NCBI RefSeq assembly: GCF_002287235.1
Contig: NZ_LMVP01000334.1
Coordinates: forward strand, 1-63,784
Length of the DNA: 63,784 nt
Source: Methanosarcina spelaei
GTDB taxonomy: Archaea; Halobacteriota; Methanosarcinia; Methanosarcinales; Methanosarcinaceae
Direction of reading: 5' to 3'
A program made the translations under genes and the position numbers. Below are positions 1 to 8,758 of the stretch, piece by piece (position 1 is the stretch's first letter; each line of letters starts with the position of its first letter). The notes beneath the pieces are model-generated. The model searched no databases, was not told the origin of the DNA, and was given only the letters and a program-made list of their open reading frames with translations.

Positions 1-55
1 TTCAAGTACGGTTCCTAGGGGAGAAAGGAGGAGCAATCCTCCCGACTTACCCAAC
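1..55 (+). mobile_element. 3' end of a group II intron (domain V 3' strand and domain VI)
   Basis: The window opens with AAGTACGGTTC, which resembles the 3' strand of group II intron domain V (usually ACGTACGGTTC). It is followed by GGGGAGAAAGGAGGA, a GCAA tetraloop, TCCTCCCGACTTACCC and an AAC end. The GGAGGA-GCAA-TCCTCC hairpin with an unpaired A just downstream fits domain VI with its branch-point A, and the terminal AY fits a 3' splice site. The 5' strand of domain V and any reverse transcriptase lie outside the window. The exact last base is a guess. Confidence 0.65.
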
Positions 56-146
56 AAGGTAATAAAAAGAAAGTTTTAGCTTGAGACTCCAGACTCTCCG
101 GCATCTTACTCAGTTCATATACTTATTTAAAATATTATACTATTAC

Positions 147-280
147 GGCAGTGTACCGAATTTCTATAAATTTAAAGTCAACTTTTCGTATGCTGATTCT
201 ACTTTAGTCCTCTTGTTATTGGATTCTCCAACTACCATTTATTAAGATTTATTATTTTACGGAAAAATTGGCACACTACC
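147..280 (-). repeat. Miniature inverted-repeat element, copy 1 of 3
   Basis: This 134-bp segment is the reverse complement of a sequence that recurs at 36406-36542 and, more diverged, at 19524-19658. Shared landmarks, read on the minus strand, are GTGTGCCAATTTTTCCGTAA at one end, AATAAATCTTAATAA, a TAGTTGGAGAATCCAA core, and GAATTCGG...CACTGCC at the other end. The two termini are imperfect inverted repeats of about 27 nt (GGCAGTGTACCGAATTTCT versus GGTAGTGTGCCAATTTTTC). It has no coding capacity, and no target-site duplication could be recognised. Confidence 0.75.
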
Positions 281-290
281 GGAAAATCGG

Positions 291-374
291 TCTCAATTAA
301 AATGTCTCAATTAAAATATCTCAATTAAAATATCTCAATTAAAATGTCTCAATTAAAACATCTTAATTAAAATA
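291..374. repeat. 14-bp direct tandem repeat, six copies
   Basis: Six consecutive units of TCTCAATTAAAATN (291, 305, 319, 333, 347, 361) lie between the inverted-repeat element and the 3' end of the hemerythrin-like gene. They differ only at the last one or two positions, except for one internal C-to-T change in the final unit. Confidence 0.9.
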
Positions 375-386
375 TATGATCTTTTC

Positions 387-839
387 TTACACAACAGGTT
401 CTCCAGTCTCTATCCTGTTCATATAACTCCTTTTGAACTCAATGTATTGTTTAGCAAGCTCTTCTGCCTTCTCCTGGCTCAAGAAGTTTAAGGCTTTTTC
501 AAAGACTTTACCTTCCTCTTCTTCAATGTGATGGTCTATGCTTTGTTTCAGTTGACTAAGTTTAGGAGTCCATTCTTCATCTCTCTCTTCCATACCTTCT
601 ATTTCAAAGATCAAAGTTTTTGCATCATTGTGTTCTTTGTAAGCTTCACTGATGAGCTCACGTAATTCTTCTACTTCTTCAAGTACCGGATAGAAGAACT
701 TCTCTTCTCCCATCATATGAGGATCAGCTTTAAGCTTTACTTTAAAAAAACTTATCTTTGAGCCATCCTGCAATGCTTGTCGGAGAAGGTCAGATATCTG
801 ATCATGCTCTTCTTTAAGGACATCATAAATGGTTCCCAT
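387..839 (-). CDS. Hemerythrin HHE-domain protein
   Basis: A 150-residue all-helical protein with the HHE cation-binding pattern. Candidate iron ligands, numbered from the chosen start, are His12 (EEHDQ), His41 and Glu45 (HMMGE), His70 (KEHND), and His103/104 with Glu108 (HHIEEEE). Proteins of this type bind a non-haem di-iron centre and usually sense or carry O2, NO or iron; in an anaerobe a protective or sensing role is likely, but this is inference. I chose the ATG at 839 because TAGGGGGA sits just upstream of it. The ATG 24 bases further upstream lacks such a site. The gene stands alone, followed by a repeat-filled gap. Confidence 0.85.
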   Translation of the reverse strand: MGTIYDVLKEEHDQISDLLRQALQDGSKISFFKVKLKADPHMMGEEKFFYPVLEEVEELRELISEAYKEHNDAKTLIFEIEGMEERDEEWTPKLSQLKQSIDHHIEEEEGKVFEKALNFLSQEKAEELAKQYIEFKRSYMNRIETGEPVV

Positions 840-963
840 AATTCCCCCTAACTTAAGATACAAAAAGGTGTATTTGAGAGAGCATATAAATAAGTAATCG
901 GTACATGTAATTTATAATTAGAGTTAAGAATCTGAAAATAAAAAGGAAATATCTGATTTTTAA

Positions 964-1497
964 TTAACCTTCTTCCAGGAGCTTCTGAAACCATACAATA
1001 TCAAAAAATTTTCCGAACTTCGTTCCTGCAGCTTTAAACCTGCCGCATTCTGCAAACCCATGTTTAAGATGAAAATTCAGACTTGCCTGGTTTTTCGAGG
1101 AAACGCTTGCAAGTAGGCTTTTCATATTCTTCTTTTTAGCTTCCTGGCACAGGACATCCAGCAACTTTATTCCCAGGCCTTTTCTTGTGTACTCTGGGAG
1201 GATAAAGTATGAGACTACTCCAGTATGCTGGAAGTTTGGGAAGGGAAGATAAGGCCTCAGGGCTCCGATGCCGATCACTCTATTATCTTCTTCCATTACG
1301 TAAAAGGGGTAAAGCTCACTTTTATTCGGTTCACTCTCAGCATGGGAAGTCTGGAAAAACTCAGGCCCAACAGGGATTTCGAGGTAGGCTGCAAAGCTGT
1401 TATCAATATAGTAATTAAAGATTTCAAGCATTTCCTGAGTATCTTGCGATGTCGCTTCCCTTATTACAAGGTTTTGAAGCTTATCTCTTTCCTGCAT
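964..1497 (-). CDS. GNAT-family N-acetyltransferase
   Basis: A 177-residue single-domain acetyltransferase resembling the phosphinothricin/amino-acid acetyltransferase branch. It opens with LVIREATSQD, a typical beta-1 start. Mid-protein YFILPEYTRKGLGIKLLD is the acetyl-CoA-binding motif A (R/Q-x-x-G-x-G/A form, here RKGLG). NQASLNFHLKHGFAECGRF is the usual C-terminal motif. It probably acetylates a small amine or amino acid with acetyl-CoA; the substrate cannot be told. There is no obvious Shine-Dalgarno before the ATG, so the transcript may be leaderless. It is transcribed divergently from the gene at 1841. Confidence 0.85.
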   Translation of the reverse strand: MQERDKLQNLVIREATSQDTQEMLEIFNYYIDNSFAAYLEIPVGPEFFQTSHAESEPNKSELYPFYVMEEDNRVIGIGALRPYLPFPNFQHTGVVSYFILPEYTRKGLGIKLLDVLCQEAKKKNMKSLLASVSSKNQASLNFHLKHGFAECGRFKAAGTKFGKFFDIVWFQKLLEEG

Positions 1498-1741
1498 ACG
1501 CTATAATCGGAATGTAAATATTTAAGCTCTTTTAGTCAGTTGCAGTACAAGTTCTTTCAAATCCTCTTTTATCTGGACTTCTTATTTGTCATGATTTATA
1601 TTTATAATTTATTATCAGTACGATTATATTTATATACTTATGCTATTGTATTATTCTCTGTTAAGTAAATCCAATCCACCCTATATTTCAGGCGGACTTT
1701 GATATTTTAAAAGGGGTCTAGAAGTCCAAAATTCGTGAGTT

Positions 1742-1783
1742 ATCATACAATTGGTATGATTCCTTCAGGAATTTCGTCCTGAA
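1742..1783 (+). promoter_or_regulatory. Two adjacent hairpins in the leader of the 1841 gene
   Basis: In the 334-bp gap, ATCATAC (1742-1748) pairs with GTATGAT (1754-1760), and TTCAGGA (1764-1770) pairs with TCCTGAA (1777-1783). Both stems sit about 60-100 nt before the ATG at 1841. TATA-like sequence (ATTATATTTATATACTT) lies near 1623-1640, so a transcript starting there would carry both hairpins. An RNA structure or a protein-binding palindrome are both possible. I see nothing else in 1507-1840. Confidence 0.45.
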
Positions 1784-1840
1784 AACAAAAAGCACAAGAG
1801 AACATATTTCTCAATGTACTTTCACAGAAGTGAAAAATAG

Positions 1841-2917
1841 ATGTTTGTTAAGCGAAACAAAATTGTAGAACAGATCAGTGAAATACCGATTACACTTGGA
1901 GATATCTCTGAGAACATATTTGGGGGTATAATCACACAAAACGGTCTACTTCACAGGCTTGCCCTTCCTGAAGAGGGCGGTTCCGACTCGTATTATCTTT
2001 GTGAAGGCCTCTGTAGGCCTGTATTTATAGAACCCGAAATTGTTTATCCGTATGTATCAGGGGCTTTTTCCGAAAAATTTGCATTTCGCCCTTCACCTTA
2101 TTGTTTCATGCTGCCTTATGAGTTGTCCGCTACGGAAGGAAAGAAAGAATATAATGTAATTCCGCCCGAAGAACTCAAGACAAGATTCCCTATGGCTTAC
2201 GGGAGAATTTTGGAATTCAAAAGAAAGTTCCGCCACGATACTTCTCCCCTTAAATCTGCAGACTATAGTATAAAAGGCGGAAAATTTCTGGAGTACTTTA
2301 ATTCTCCTAAAATTATTGCTACTGAAGGCTATCATCTGCAGGCTGCATATGATGCTGTAGGAAATCACGTGTTTGAGAATGGATGCGGTATTGTTCTCAA
2401 AGATCCAGGCAGGTATGCCTATGTTACTGCAGTGCTTAACAGTTCGATTGCCAGACTCTTTCCTTCAGTCTGTAAGTCTAAAATGGCGTACTCGAGCTAC
2501 ACAGCTCCTGCAGTAATAAAACGTTTCCCAATCGTGTACCCTGATAACAGGTTAACCGAAGACCTCATAGATACCATCTCCAGTTACCTTGCGTTCCTTA
2601 ATAAGGAAAAGTATGCAAGGGATTACGGATTTCCAGACTGGCTTCGGGAACTTACAGTATTCTACGAGCAGATTTCGAACCTTCTGGTTCTTGATACTTA
2701 CTTCATAAATGACCTTGATCCAGGGCTTTTGAATGCTCTTGAAGAAAATATTCACCCATACGCAGGAGACATGAATTCTGAAGACAGCGGTAGTATTCTG
2801 AGCGCACTGTATTATATAAAGCATCAGATTCTTGAGTCTTCAAGTTCTAAGAAATACAAACTTAATCTTGGATTTCCCGAAATTCTCAATTTCTCTCTGA
2901 GCAATGAAAAATTCTGA
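1841..2917 (+). CDS. Orphan TaqI-like target-recognition (specificity) domain protein
   Basis: A 358-residue soluble protein. The middle and C-terminal parts look like the TaqI/Eco57I C-terminal DNA-specificity domain of adenine-N6 methyltransferases: PKIIATEGYHLQAAYD, then RYAYVTAVLNSSIARLFP, then APAVIKRFPIVYPD, matching the family's core strand, LNS helix and PI ending. The whole catalytic methylase domain is missing: there is no FxGxG SAM motif and no NPPY. No methylase or nuclease gene is adjacent. The first 100 residues may form a second recognition half. It may bind DNA alone or recruit a partner encoded elsewhere. A weak AGTGA site precedes the ATG by 7 nt. The family assignment is by eye. 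Confidence 0.6.
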   Translation: MFVKRNKIVEQISEIPITLGDISENIFGGIITQNGLLHRLALPEEGGSDSYYLCEGLCRPVFIEPEIVYPYVSGAFSEKFAFRPSPYCFMLPYELSATEGKKEYNVIPPEELKTRFPMAYGRILEFKRKFRHDTSPLKSADYSIKGGKFLEYFNSPKIIATEGYHLQAAYDAVGNHVFENGCGIVLKDPGRYAYVTAVLNSSIARLFPSVCKSKMAYSSYTAPAVIKRFPIVYPDNRLTEDLIDTISSYLAFLNKEKYARDYGFPDWLRELTVFYEQISNLLVLDTYFINDLDPGLLNALEENIHPYAGDMNSEDSGSILSALYYIKHQILESSSSKKYKLNLGFPEILNFSLSNEKF

Positions 2918-2974
2918 AAATCCCTTTTTAACTTTTATCTCAGAGAACAGCGGATTTATCTTTCTCCAATTTTT

Positions 2975-3125
2975 CAAACTTTTTATTCTTCATTGTTTTA
3001 GATTTAGACTTTTACTTTCTTCGAATTTCCAAACTTTTTATTTTTCATTATTTTAAATTTAGACTTTTACTTTCTTCGAACTCTCAAACTTTTAAATTCT
3101 TCATTATTTACATTTAGATTTTTAT
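2975..3125. repeat. 55-bp direct repeat, about 2.8 copies
   Basis: Units start with CAAACTTTT at 2975, 3030 and 3085, and share TTTAGACTTTTACTTTCTTCG. They fill much of the 408-bp gap between the orphan recognition-domain gene and the kinase. The rest of the gap (3126-3284) is AT-rich with no recognisable feature except the TATA box listed next. Confidence 0.85.
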
Positions 3126-3284
3126 CAATAAGTTTATATATTTCGATTTTCCTCGATCGGAAAATCAAAACACTCTCAGGGCAAAGAAGTTAGTTTTCCA
3201 GTAGAATGGCTGAGACTTTCATTTTCTTCCAAAAACGATAGCTCTAATAGGAGTAGTTTGGTTGACTTTCTTACTTAATACATA

Positions 3285-3297
3285 AATTTATATATTT
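3285..3297 (+). promoter_or_regulatory. TATA box of the histidine kinase gene
   Basis: AATTTATATATTT lies about 30-40 bases before the ATG at 3326. This would give a transcript with almost no leader if that ATG is used. Confidence 0.5.
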
Positions 3298-3325
3298 AGG
3301 CTTTGTGTAATTATATAAACATTTT

Positions 3326-5128
3326 ATGTTTTTTAACTTCTTTCACCTAACTCTCCTATTTGCCTTACATCGATTCATAAAGGAAGGTAGTCTTATCAGC
3401 CTGGAAATTCCCACTGCTGCGTTTCCCTATATGGGAGCACTAATCTTTTCAGGAGTTATATCGACTTTACTTGCAGTCAAAGCTTACAAAGCTTTCAAGT
3501 ACCGCAGGATGTATTTCTCAAAATATTTCATACTTATCATGTTAAGTATGTCTCTCTGGTCCGTGAATTATGCCTTTGAGGTAGGGTTCAAGGACATTGA
3601 GCTCAAATATCTCTTTGCCCGTCTGGAATATATTGGGATGGCTTTTGCTCCGGTAACATGGTTTTTATTTGCATCGGAATACTCAGGGGTATGTAAAGAA
3701 TTCGTAAGAAAGTATCAAAAGACATTTTTCTTAATGCCTTTGGCAGTAATTCTTCTGATGCTTACAAACAGCTTTCACAGAATGTATTTTTCAGGTTATT
3801 ACCCTGACTTCTCAAGGGGATTTCCTCTTCTTGTGCTCAAACATGGACCTTTTTTCTGGCTATTTTTTATTTATTCGTATATTTTAATTCTTTTTGGAAT
3901 TTTCTTCTTTTTTAACCAATTTATCCATCTAACTGCACCTTACAGGGCCCAGGCAGCAATTGCTCTAACCGCAGCCTGTATTCCAGTCCTGGGGAATATT
4001 TTGCATATTGCACATGTAGGTCCTTTTGCATTCCTTGACCCTACTCCTTTTGCATTTACAATTACAGGTTTGGTTCTCTTCTGGGGCGTTATGCAGCACA
4101 AGTTCCTCAACATTATTCCTATTGCGAGAGAAAACGTAATCGAATCTATGAGTGACGGATATATCGTAGTAGACCTTGCAGATTCCATAGTAGATATCAA
4201 TAAAGCTGCTCTTGAACTGACAGGAAAAACAAAAGAGGAGATTCTCGGAAAAAAATTAAATGAACTTTTCGGGAATGAAGTAAAAATGCCTCTGGGTGAA
4301 GACCATGAGGGTAATTTCAAAAGAGAAATTTTCTTGAAGAGCGGGCTTGAAACAAAACTTTTTACTCTCAGTGTTAGCCCTCTTCTAACAAAAGATGACA
4401 GTGAAGGCAGGCTACTAATAATGCATGACACTACTGAAACTTATAGATATCAAGAGGCCCTGAAACAGGCTAACAAGAAGATAAATCTCATGAGCAATAT
4501 TACCAGACATGATATTCTCAACCAGGTGAATGTACTTTCAGGGTACACCGAATTAATTTCCGCAACTCTTCCGGAAAATGTAAAGAATGACCCCAGAATA
4601 GTGAAGTATCTGAGAAATCTCAATAAAAGTATTGAGACAATCCACAGCCAGATTGTTTTCACTAAAGACTACCAGGATCTCGGAGTAATTTCTCCGATCT
4701 GGCAATCCGTAAGTAATACAGCAAGAGAAGCAGCTTTTCCTTTTTCTGGCCAGAGCTTGAAGTTTTCTATAGAGGAAAGCAGAACGGAAATCTATGCAGA
4801 TCCGCTGCTTAAAAAAGCTTTTTACAATCTGTTTGACAATGCAAGGGCACATGGTGAACATGTGACTGAAATTAGTGTTAACTCACACAAGATTGAAGAC
4901 AATCTTGTAATTGAGGTAAAAGATAATGGTATAGGAGTTTCTCCTGAAATGAAAGATCTGATCTTTGAAAAATCCATCGGGAAAAATACAGGGCTTGGGC
5001 TTTTCCTTGTTAAAGACATTCTTTCCATTACAGGCATGGAGATAAAAGAAACCGGAACTGAAGGAACAGGGGCGAGGTTTGAAATTACAGTACCTTCTGG
5101 TAACTGGCGTGAAGCTAGTTCTCCGTGA
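3326..5128 (+). CDS. Membrane histidine kinase (7TM-PAS-HisKA-HATPase)
   Basis: A 600-residue sensor kinase. Roughly seven hydrophobic segments (about residues 30-260) form the N-terminal 7TM histidine-kinase sensor domain. A PAS domain follows (about 270-375: AIRENVIESMSDGYIVVD, then the conserved GKTKEEILGK). The phosphoacceptor helix holds SNITRHDILNQ near residue 394. The HATPase domain carries the N box (FYNLFDNARAHGE), DNGIGV and GLGLFLVKDIL. It should autophosphorylate on His in response to a membrane or PAS-sensed signal. No response regulator lies nearby. The start is uncertain: the ATG at 3326 lacks a Shine-Dalgarno, while GGAAGG stands 7 nt before an in-frame ATC at 3395, whose product would begin just before the first membrane helix. 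Confidence 0.9.
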   Translation: MFFNFFHLTLLFALHRFIKEGSLISLEIPTAAFPYMGALIFSGVISTLLAVKAYKAFKYRRMYFSKYFILIMLSMSLWSVNYAFEVGFKDIELKYLFARLEYIGMAFAPVTWFLFASEYSGVCKEFVRKYQKTFFLMPLAVILLMLTNSFHRMYFSGYYPDFSRGFPLLVLKHGPFFWLFFIYSYILILFGIFFFFNQFIHLTAPYRAQAAIALTAACIPVLGNILHIAHVGPFAFLDPTPFAFTITGLVLFWGVMQHKFLNIIPIARENVIESMSDGYIVVDLADSIVDINKAALELTGKTKEEILGKKLNELFGNEVKMPLGEDHEGNFKREIFLKSGLETKLFTLSVSPLLTKDDSEGRLLIMHDTTETYRYQEALKQANKKINLMSNITRHDILNQVNVLSGYTELISATLPENVKNDPRIVKYLRNLNKSIETIHSQIVFTKDYQDLGVISPIWQSVSNTAREAAFPFSGQSLKFSIEESRTEIYADPLLKKAFYNLFDNARAHGEHVTEISVNSHKIEDNLVIEVKDNGIGVSPEMKDLIFEKSIGKNTGLGLFLVKDILSITGMEIKETGTEGTGARFEITVPSGNWREASSP

Positions 5129-5222
5129 ATGGTTGATATTTAAGTATCTCAATTAATTCTAGACCCATGTTTTTCGCATTATATCAGCATTAATCAGATT
5201 TTCACATAATATTCCAAGACCA

Positions 5223-5300
5223 CCAAACTTTTACACCATATTCAGTACCGCCAAACTTTTACGCCATATTCAGTACCACCAAACTTTTCACATCATATCC
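5223..5300. repeat. 28-bp direct repeat, three copies
   Basis: CCAAACTTTTACNCCATATTCAGTACCR recurs at 5223, 5251 and 5279, with the third copy degenerate. It lies in the 394-bp gap between the kinase and methyltransferase genes. The rest of the gap is AT-rich with TATA-like runs near 5440-5460 and nothing else I can identify. Confidence 0.85.
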
Positions 5301-5531
5301 AAAATCGCTATTTCACATAATTTTCAATATCATACTCGTTATTTCTTCTGCTTTCATCACTGGAACCAGTCTTTTACTCCCTACCAATTTTTAATTCATA
5401 TCAATTATTTTAATTAATCTCTGTGAGTTTTTTCATTCATATATTTTTATATCTTTGTTTCAATATATTGTCTTTCTGAAAAGATTCTCTAAAAAGCATT
5501 TTTAGCCGACGATTACATTCTGGTGACAAAA

Positions 5532-6566
5532 ATGAGTACATTTACCCTGAGAGAGAGATTTGAAAAGGCACTCAAAGGAGAGGCTTTAGATATTGTTCCT
5601 GTCTGTTCGGTAACCCAGACAGGCACTGTAGAACTAATGGAAATGACTGGAGCATATTGGCCCCAGGCAAATTTCAATGCCGATAAGATGGCTGCGCTCG
5701 CACTTGCCGGGTATGAGATTGCAGGATTTGAAAATGTGCGCTGTCCTTTTGACATCACCGTACTTGCCGAGACCCTTGGCTGCACAGTAAACGAAGGAAG
5801 TATAGATATGCAACCTTATATAACGGATTTTCCATGCAAAAACGAGGAAGATGTGAAGAACACAACAGTTCCTGATTCGCTTCTTGAGAGCAAGCGGACC
5901 TCGGTAGTCCTGGAAGCAGTCGAAATTCTGGATGAGAAAGTAGGAGAGACGGTGCCTGTTATTGCAGGAGTTGTGGGCCCTGCTGGACTTGCCTCCATGC
6001 TTGCCGGAATAAAAAATTATCTTACATGGTTTGTGAAGAGTCCTGAAGTTGTTGAGGAACTAATGGAAGTTCTTACCGATTCCTGCATAGAATATGCCAA
6101 TGGCCTGCTTGAAAGAGGCGCACATGCCATAACTCTTATAGATTCCGAAGCCGGACCTGACATTATTTCCCCTCAGATGTTCGAAGAATCGGTCTTTCCT
6201 CTTTACAGGAAATTTTGCAGGAAAGTAAAAGGCTTGAAAGTCCTTCACATGTGTGGCGATGCCACCGCTGTTCTTGATCCTCTGGGAAATGCAGGATTTG
6301 ATGGAATAAGCATTGAAGAAAAAGTAAGTGTAAGTTTTGCAAAAGCGATTACAGGCAATCGGGTGAGGCTTATAGGAAATGTTTCTCCGTCCGATACCCT
6401 GCTCTCAAAAGAGCCTGAGGCAGTTCTCATTGAAGCTACTGCATGCCTTGAAGACGGAGTTGATATCCTTGCTCCAGGCTGTGGGCTTGCTCCGCATACT
6501 CCACTTGAGAATATAAAAGCACTTGTCCGGGCAAGAGATGAATTTCTTACAGTGAATCTTCGTTGA
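5532..6566 (+). CDS. Methylcobamide:coenzyme M methyltransferase (MtaA/MtbA family)
   Basis: A 344-residue member of the uroporphyrinogen-decarboxylase-fold methyltransferases that move a methyl group from a methylated corrinoid protein to coenzyme M. The family zinc site is visible: His239-x-Cys241 (LHMCG) and Cys317 (APGCGLAPHTP), matching the His-x-Cys...Cys site of MtaA. SVTQTGTVELMEMTGAYWP near the N-terminus is family-typical; GAYWP and PFDIT lean towards MtbA over MtaA. No substrate methyltransferase or corrinoid protein is adjacent, so the methyl donor pathway (methanol, methylamine, methyl sulfide) cannot be assigned and I give no symbol. I preferred ATG 5532 because GGTGA stands 7 nt before it; GTG 5523 would add three residues. 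Confidence 0.9.
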   Translation: MSTFTLRERFEKALKGEALDIVPVCSVTQTGTVELMEMTGAYWPQANFNADKMAALALAGYEIAGFENVRCPFDITVLAETLGCTVNEGSIDMQPYITDFPCKNEEDVKNTTVPDSLLESKRTSVVLEAVEILDEKVGETVPVIAGVVGPAGLASMLAGIKNYLTWFVKSPEVVEELMEVLTDSCIEYANGLLERGAHAITLIDSEAGPDIISPQMFEESVFPLYRKFCRKVKGLKVLHMCGDATAVLDPLGNAGFDGISIEEKVSVSFAKAITGNRVRLIGNVSPSDTLLSKEPEAVLIEATACLEDGVDILAPGCGLAPHTPLENIKALVRARDEFLTVNLR

Positions 6567-6829
6567 GAACAATATGGTAGATCTTTTTAAATGAACCTAT
6601 TCCATCTCTTTTTTATATTTTTTAAAGCCTATAAGGTTTATGAATATTGCAGAAACCAGTCTAAAGGCATAGTCTGCAATTACTGGCAGATATGGCTTAT
6701 TACTGCCATAATATGGCTTTTTGTTTTTCAGAGTACTTGCGGCTGATCTGCTGTAGTATTCATATATTGATGGATAAATTATCGAATAAGCTGAAAATTC
6801 TCAATTTCCACTTAGGGAGTGAGCAACAA

Positions 6830-7582
6830 TTGGCTGATCTTAAACAAAAATTCCTGCGACCGAGCAAAACTATGACAGAAAATAATTCAAAAGCAGTTCG
6901 GGACTTTATACCTGAAGTTCTCAAACTTTCAGGCAAGGAATGCATAGTCCGTGAGCTTTCAGATTCCAGTTTTCTTCCTGAGCTTGAAAAGAAGCTCGAG
7001 GAGGAACTAAAGGAATATCTTGAAAGTAAAGAGATTGAGGAGCTTGCAGACCTGCTTGAGGTAATTTACAGGATAGCAGAACTGAGAGGTTCTTCAAAAG
7101 CAGAACTTGAGACAATAAGGCAGCGGAAAAAACAGGAAAAGGGCGGATTTGAGAAAAATTTTCTCCTACTTAATCTGCTCGAAAAAAGCTCTTATCCTGG
7201 GTTACGCTCTGCTGGCTCTACAGAATCCAGGCGTGTGGTTTTCAAGCCTGAGGATGCGGCAGTAATTGAGAAAAAGGGAGTGAAGATGAGAATCTACACC
7301 ACTAAAGCCGAATCCGAAAATGCCGGTATACTCTATCAGGAAACACATAAAGGACACACAGAGGAATTCCTACATGAAAAAAGCGATTTCATATATTATA
7401 TCCTGGAAGGTGATGGCGTCTGGATAGTTGAGGACAAAGAGTTTGAGGCCCGAACCGGTGACGTAGTTGTCGTGCCTGCAGGAAAAAGATTCTGGTTCCG
7501 TGGAAATCTCAAGCAGGTCTGCGTAACTGCTCCGGCCTGGGAAGAACAGTATGAGCGCCACATAAGAGATCTTGAATTGTAA
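6830..7582 (+). CDS. MazG-like NTP pyrophosphohydrolase domain fused to a cupin
   Basis: About 250 residues. The first half matches the short MazG-like, phosphoribosyl-ATP-pyrophosphohydrolase-related family: AVRDFIPEVLKLSGK, then LEEELKEYLESKEIEELADL with the acidic EExxE...ExxD metal-binding pattern, then RKKQEKGGFEKNFLL. Those proteins are thought to hydrolyse non-canonical nucleotides. The second half is a cupin: FIYYILEGDGVW, GDVVVVPAGKRFWFRG, with few metal-binding histidines. The fusion is unusual; the cupin may bind a nucleotide sugar or other ligand (inference). I chose TTG 6830 because GGGAGTGAG precedes it. Upstream in-frame ATGs at 6692 and 6770 have no ribosome site and would add a Cys-rich stretch foreign to the family. 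Confidence 0.75.
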   Translation: MADLKQKFLRPSKTMTENNSKAVRDFIPEVLKLSGKECIVRELSDSSFLPELEKKLEEELKEYLESKEIEELADLLEVIYRIAELRGSSKAELETIRQRKKQEKGGFEKNFLLLNLLEKSSYPGLRSAGSTESRRVVFKPEDAAVIEKKGVKMRIYTTKAESENAGILYQETHKGHTEEFLHEKSDFIYYILEGDGVWIVEDKEFEARTGDVVVVPAGKRFWFRGNLKQVCVTAPAWEEQYERHIRDLEL

Positions 7583-7756
7583 GGGTGCAAATTCTGCTCT
7601 ACGTGAAAATTACATCAAGATATGCCGCAAGAAGAGTCGATGCCATAGAAAAGGTATTAAGAATTGACGTCTCCGTGGTTTTAACTTGTTTCAATTCGGC
7701 CTCAGGTTCTTTTGTTTCCAGGGCATTTAGTCAGAATGCAAATTTAACTGATGAAG

Positions 7757-8359
7757 TTAAAGCTTTTCGAATGCTACCTTATTTTTTGTTTGATCTATTA
7801 TCTTTTTAATAAATTCATCTTCAAGCTCCTCTATTACAAGGAGAACAAACTCTACATTATCTGAATACGTTTCTTCCTGGATTACTGCATATTTCTCTAT
7901 AAGATTTCTTACTTTCTGACTTTCTGCATATCCAAGATGTATCTTTAATCTGACCTGCTCGAAGACTTCGATAACTTCTGCCTCTTCAATAGCCAAGAGT
8001 GCCGTATCCCGGTATGCTCTTGAGAGCCTCCCAAAACCCAGTTTTATTCCCCCGAAATACCGGGTCACGGCCACAGCCGCATTCAGGATTTCTTTTGATT
8101 CGAGTATTTTAAAAACAGGTTTTCCTGAGCTGCCCGCAGGCTCCCCGTCGTCATCATATTTGAGAGCAAAAGAGCTTTTTTCTTTTATAAAATAAGCCGA
8201 AACATTGTGGTTTGCATCACGGTGTAATTCCTTTATACCTTTTATGAAAGCTTTTGCATCAGCTTCACTTTCCACAGGTCTGGCATAGCCTATGAACAGA
8301 GAGTTTTTGAATTCATTTTGAGCCTTACCACAGTGTTTAAGAGTTTTGTAACTTTTCAG
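7757..8359 (-). CDS. YigZ/IMPACT (UPF0029) family protein with a CTG start
   Basis: A two-domain YigZ-type protein. AAVAVTRYFGGIKLGFGRLSRAY is the family signature and DDDGEPAGSSGKPVF precedes it. The bacterial and eukaryotic relatives act in translation control, but the biochemical role is unsettled. The only ordinary start is GTG 8275, which would cut off the conserved first strand. In the same frame the sequence continues upstream as KSYKTLKHCGKAQNEF then KNSLFIGYARP, exactly what family members carry, up to a TAG. No ATG, GTG or TTG occurs in that extension. A CTG at 8359 sits 7 nt after GAGGA and would give a 200-residue protein starting MKSYKTLK. I take CTG as the start. Confidence 0.85.
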   Translation of the reverse strand: MKSYKTLKHCGKAQNEFKNSLFIGYARPVESEADAKAFIKGIKELHRDANHNVSAYFIKEKSSFALKYDDDGEPAGSSGKPVFKILESKEILNAAVAVTRYFGGIKLGFGRLSRAYRDTALLAIEEAEVIEVFEQVRLKIHLGYAESQKVRNLIEKYAVIQEETYSDNVEFVLLVIEELEDEFIKKIIDQTKNKVAFEKL

Positions 8360-8758
8360 TGTTTTATCCTCAGACTACTTTCGGATCTTGCCCAAACCGG
8401 GAGTTAACAGGTTTGCGCTTCCTTAACGGAGGGATATTATAACCCATTTAAATACTTTTCTCTCCCCGAATAGTTATTCTTTTCCAACACTTTACTTATA
8501 TATTCGCCTTGTGAAATTTATTTCATATATACTGATATAATATATGCTGTTAGTTTTTTAATGTTTCAAGTAGTACAAAAAATATTCTTATCTGGACATA
8601 TATCCTAAATAAATACACTATTTTGTGGTATTATTCTTTTATCAAATCGAAAAGTTTTAATGTTATTGGCTGGTCATGCATAAATATCTCATATTAAAAT
8701 CCCATAATTTTATATGAGCTGGGTGTAAAAAAGGAAGAGAACTTTAGAGGTATTATTA

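Noticed and set aside
7585..7809. Plus-strand 74-codon frame after the cupin fusion
   Set aside because: It overlaps the end of the yigZ gene, with no ribosome site or recognisable domain.
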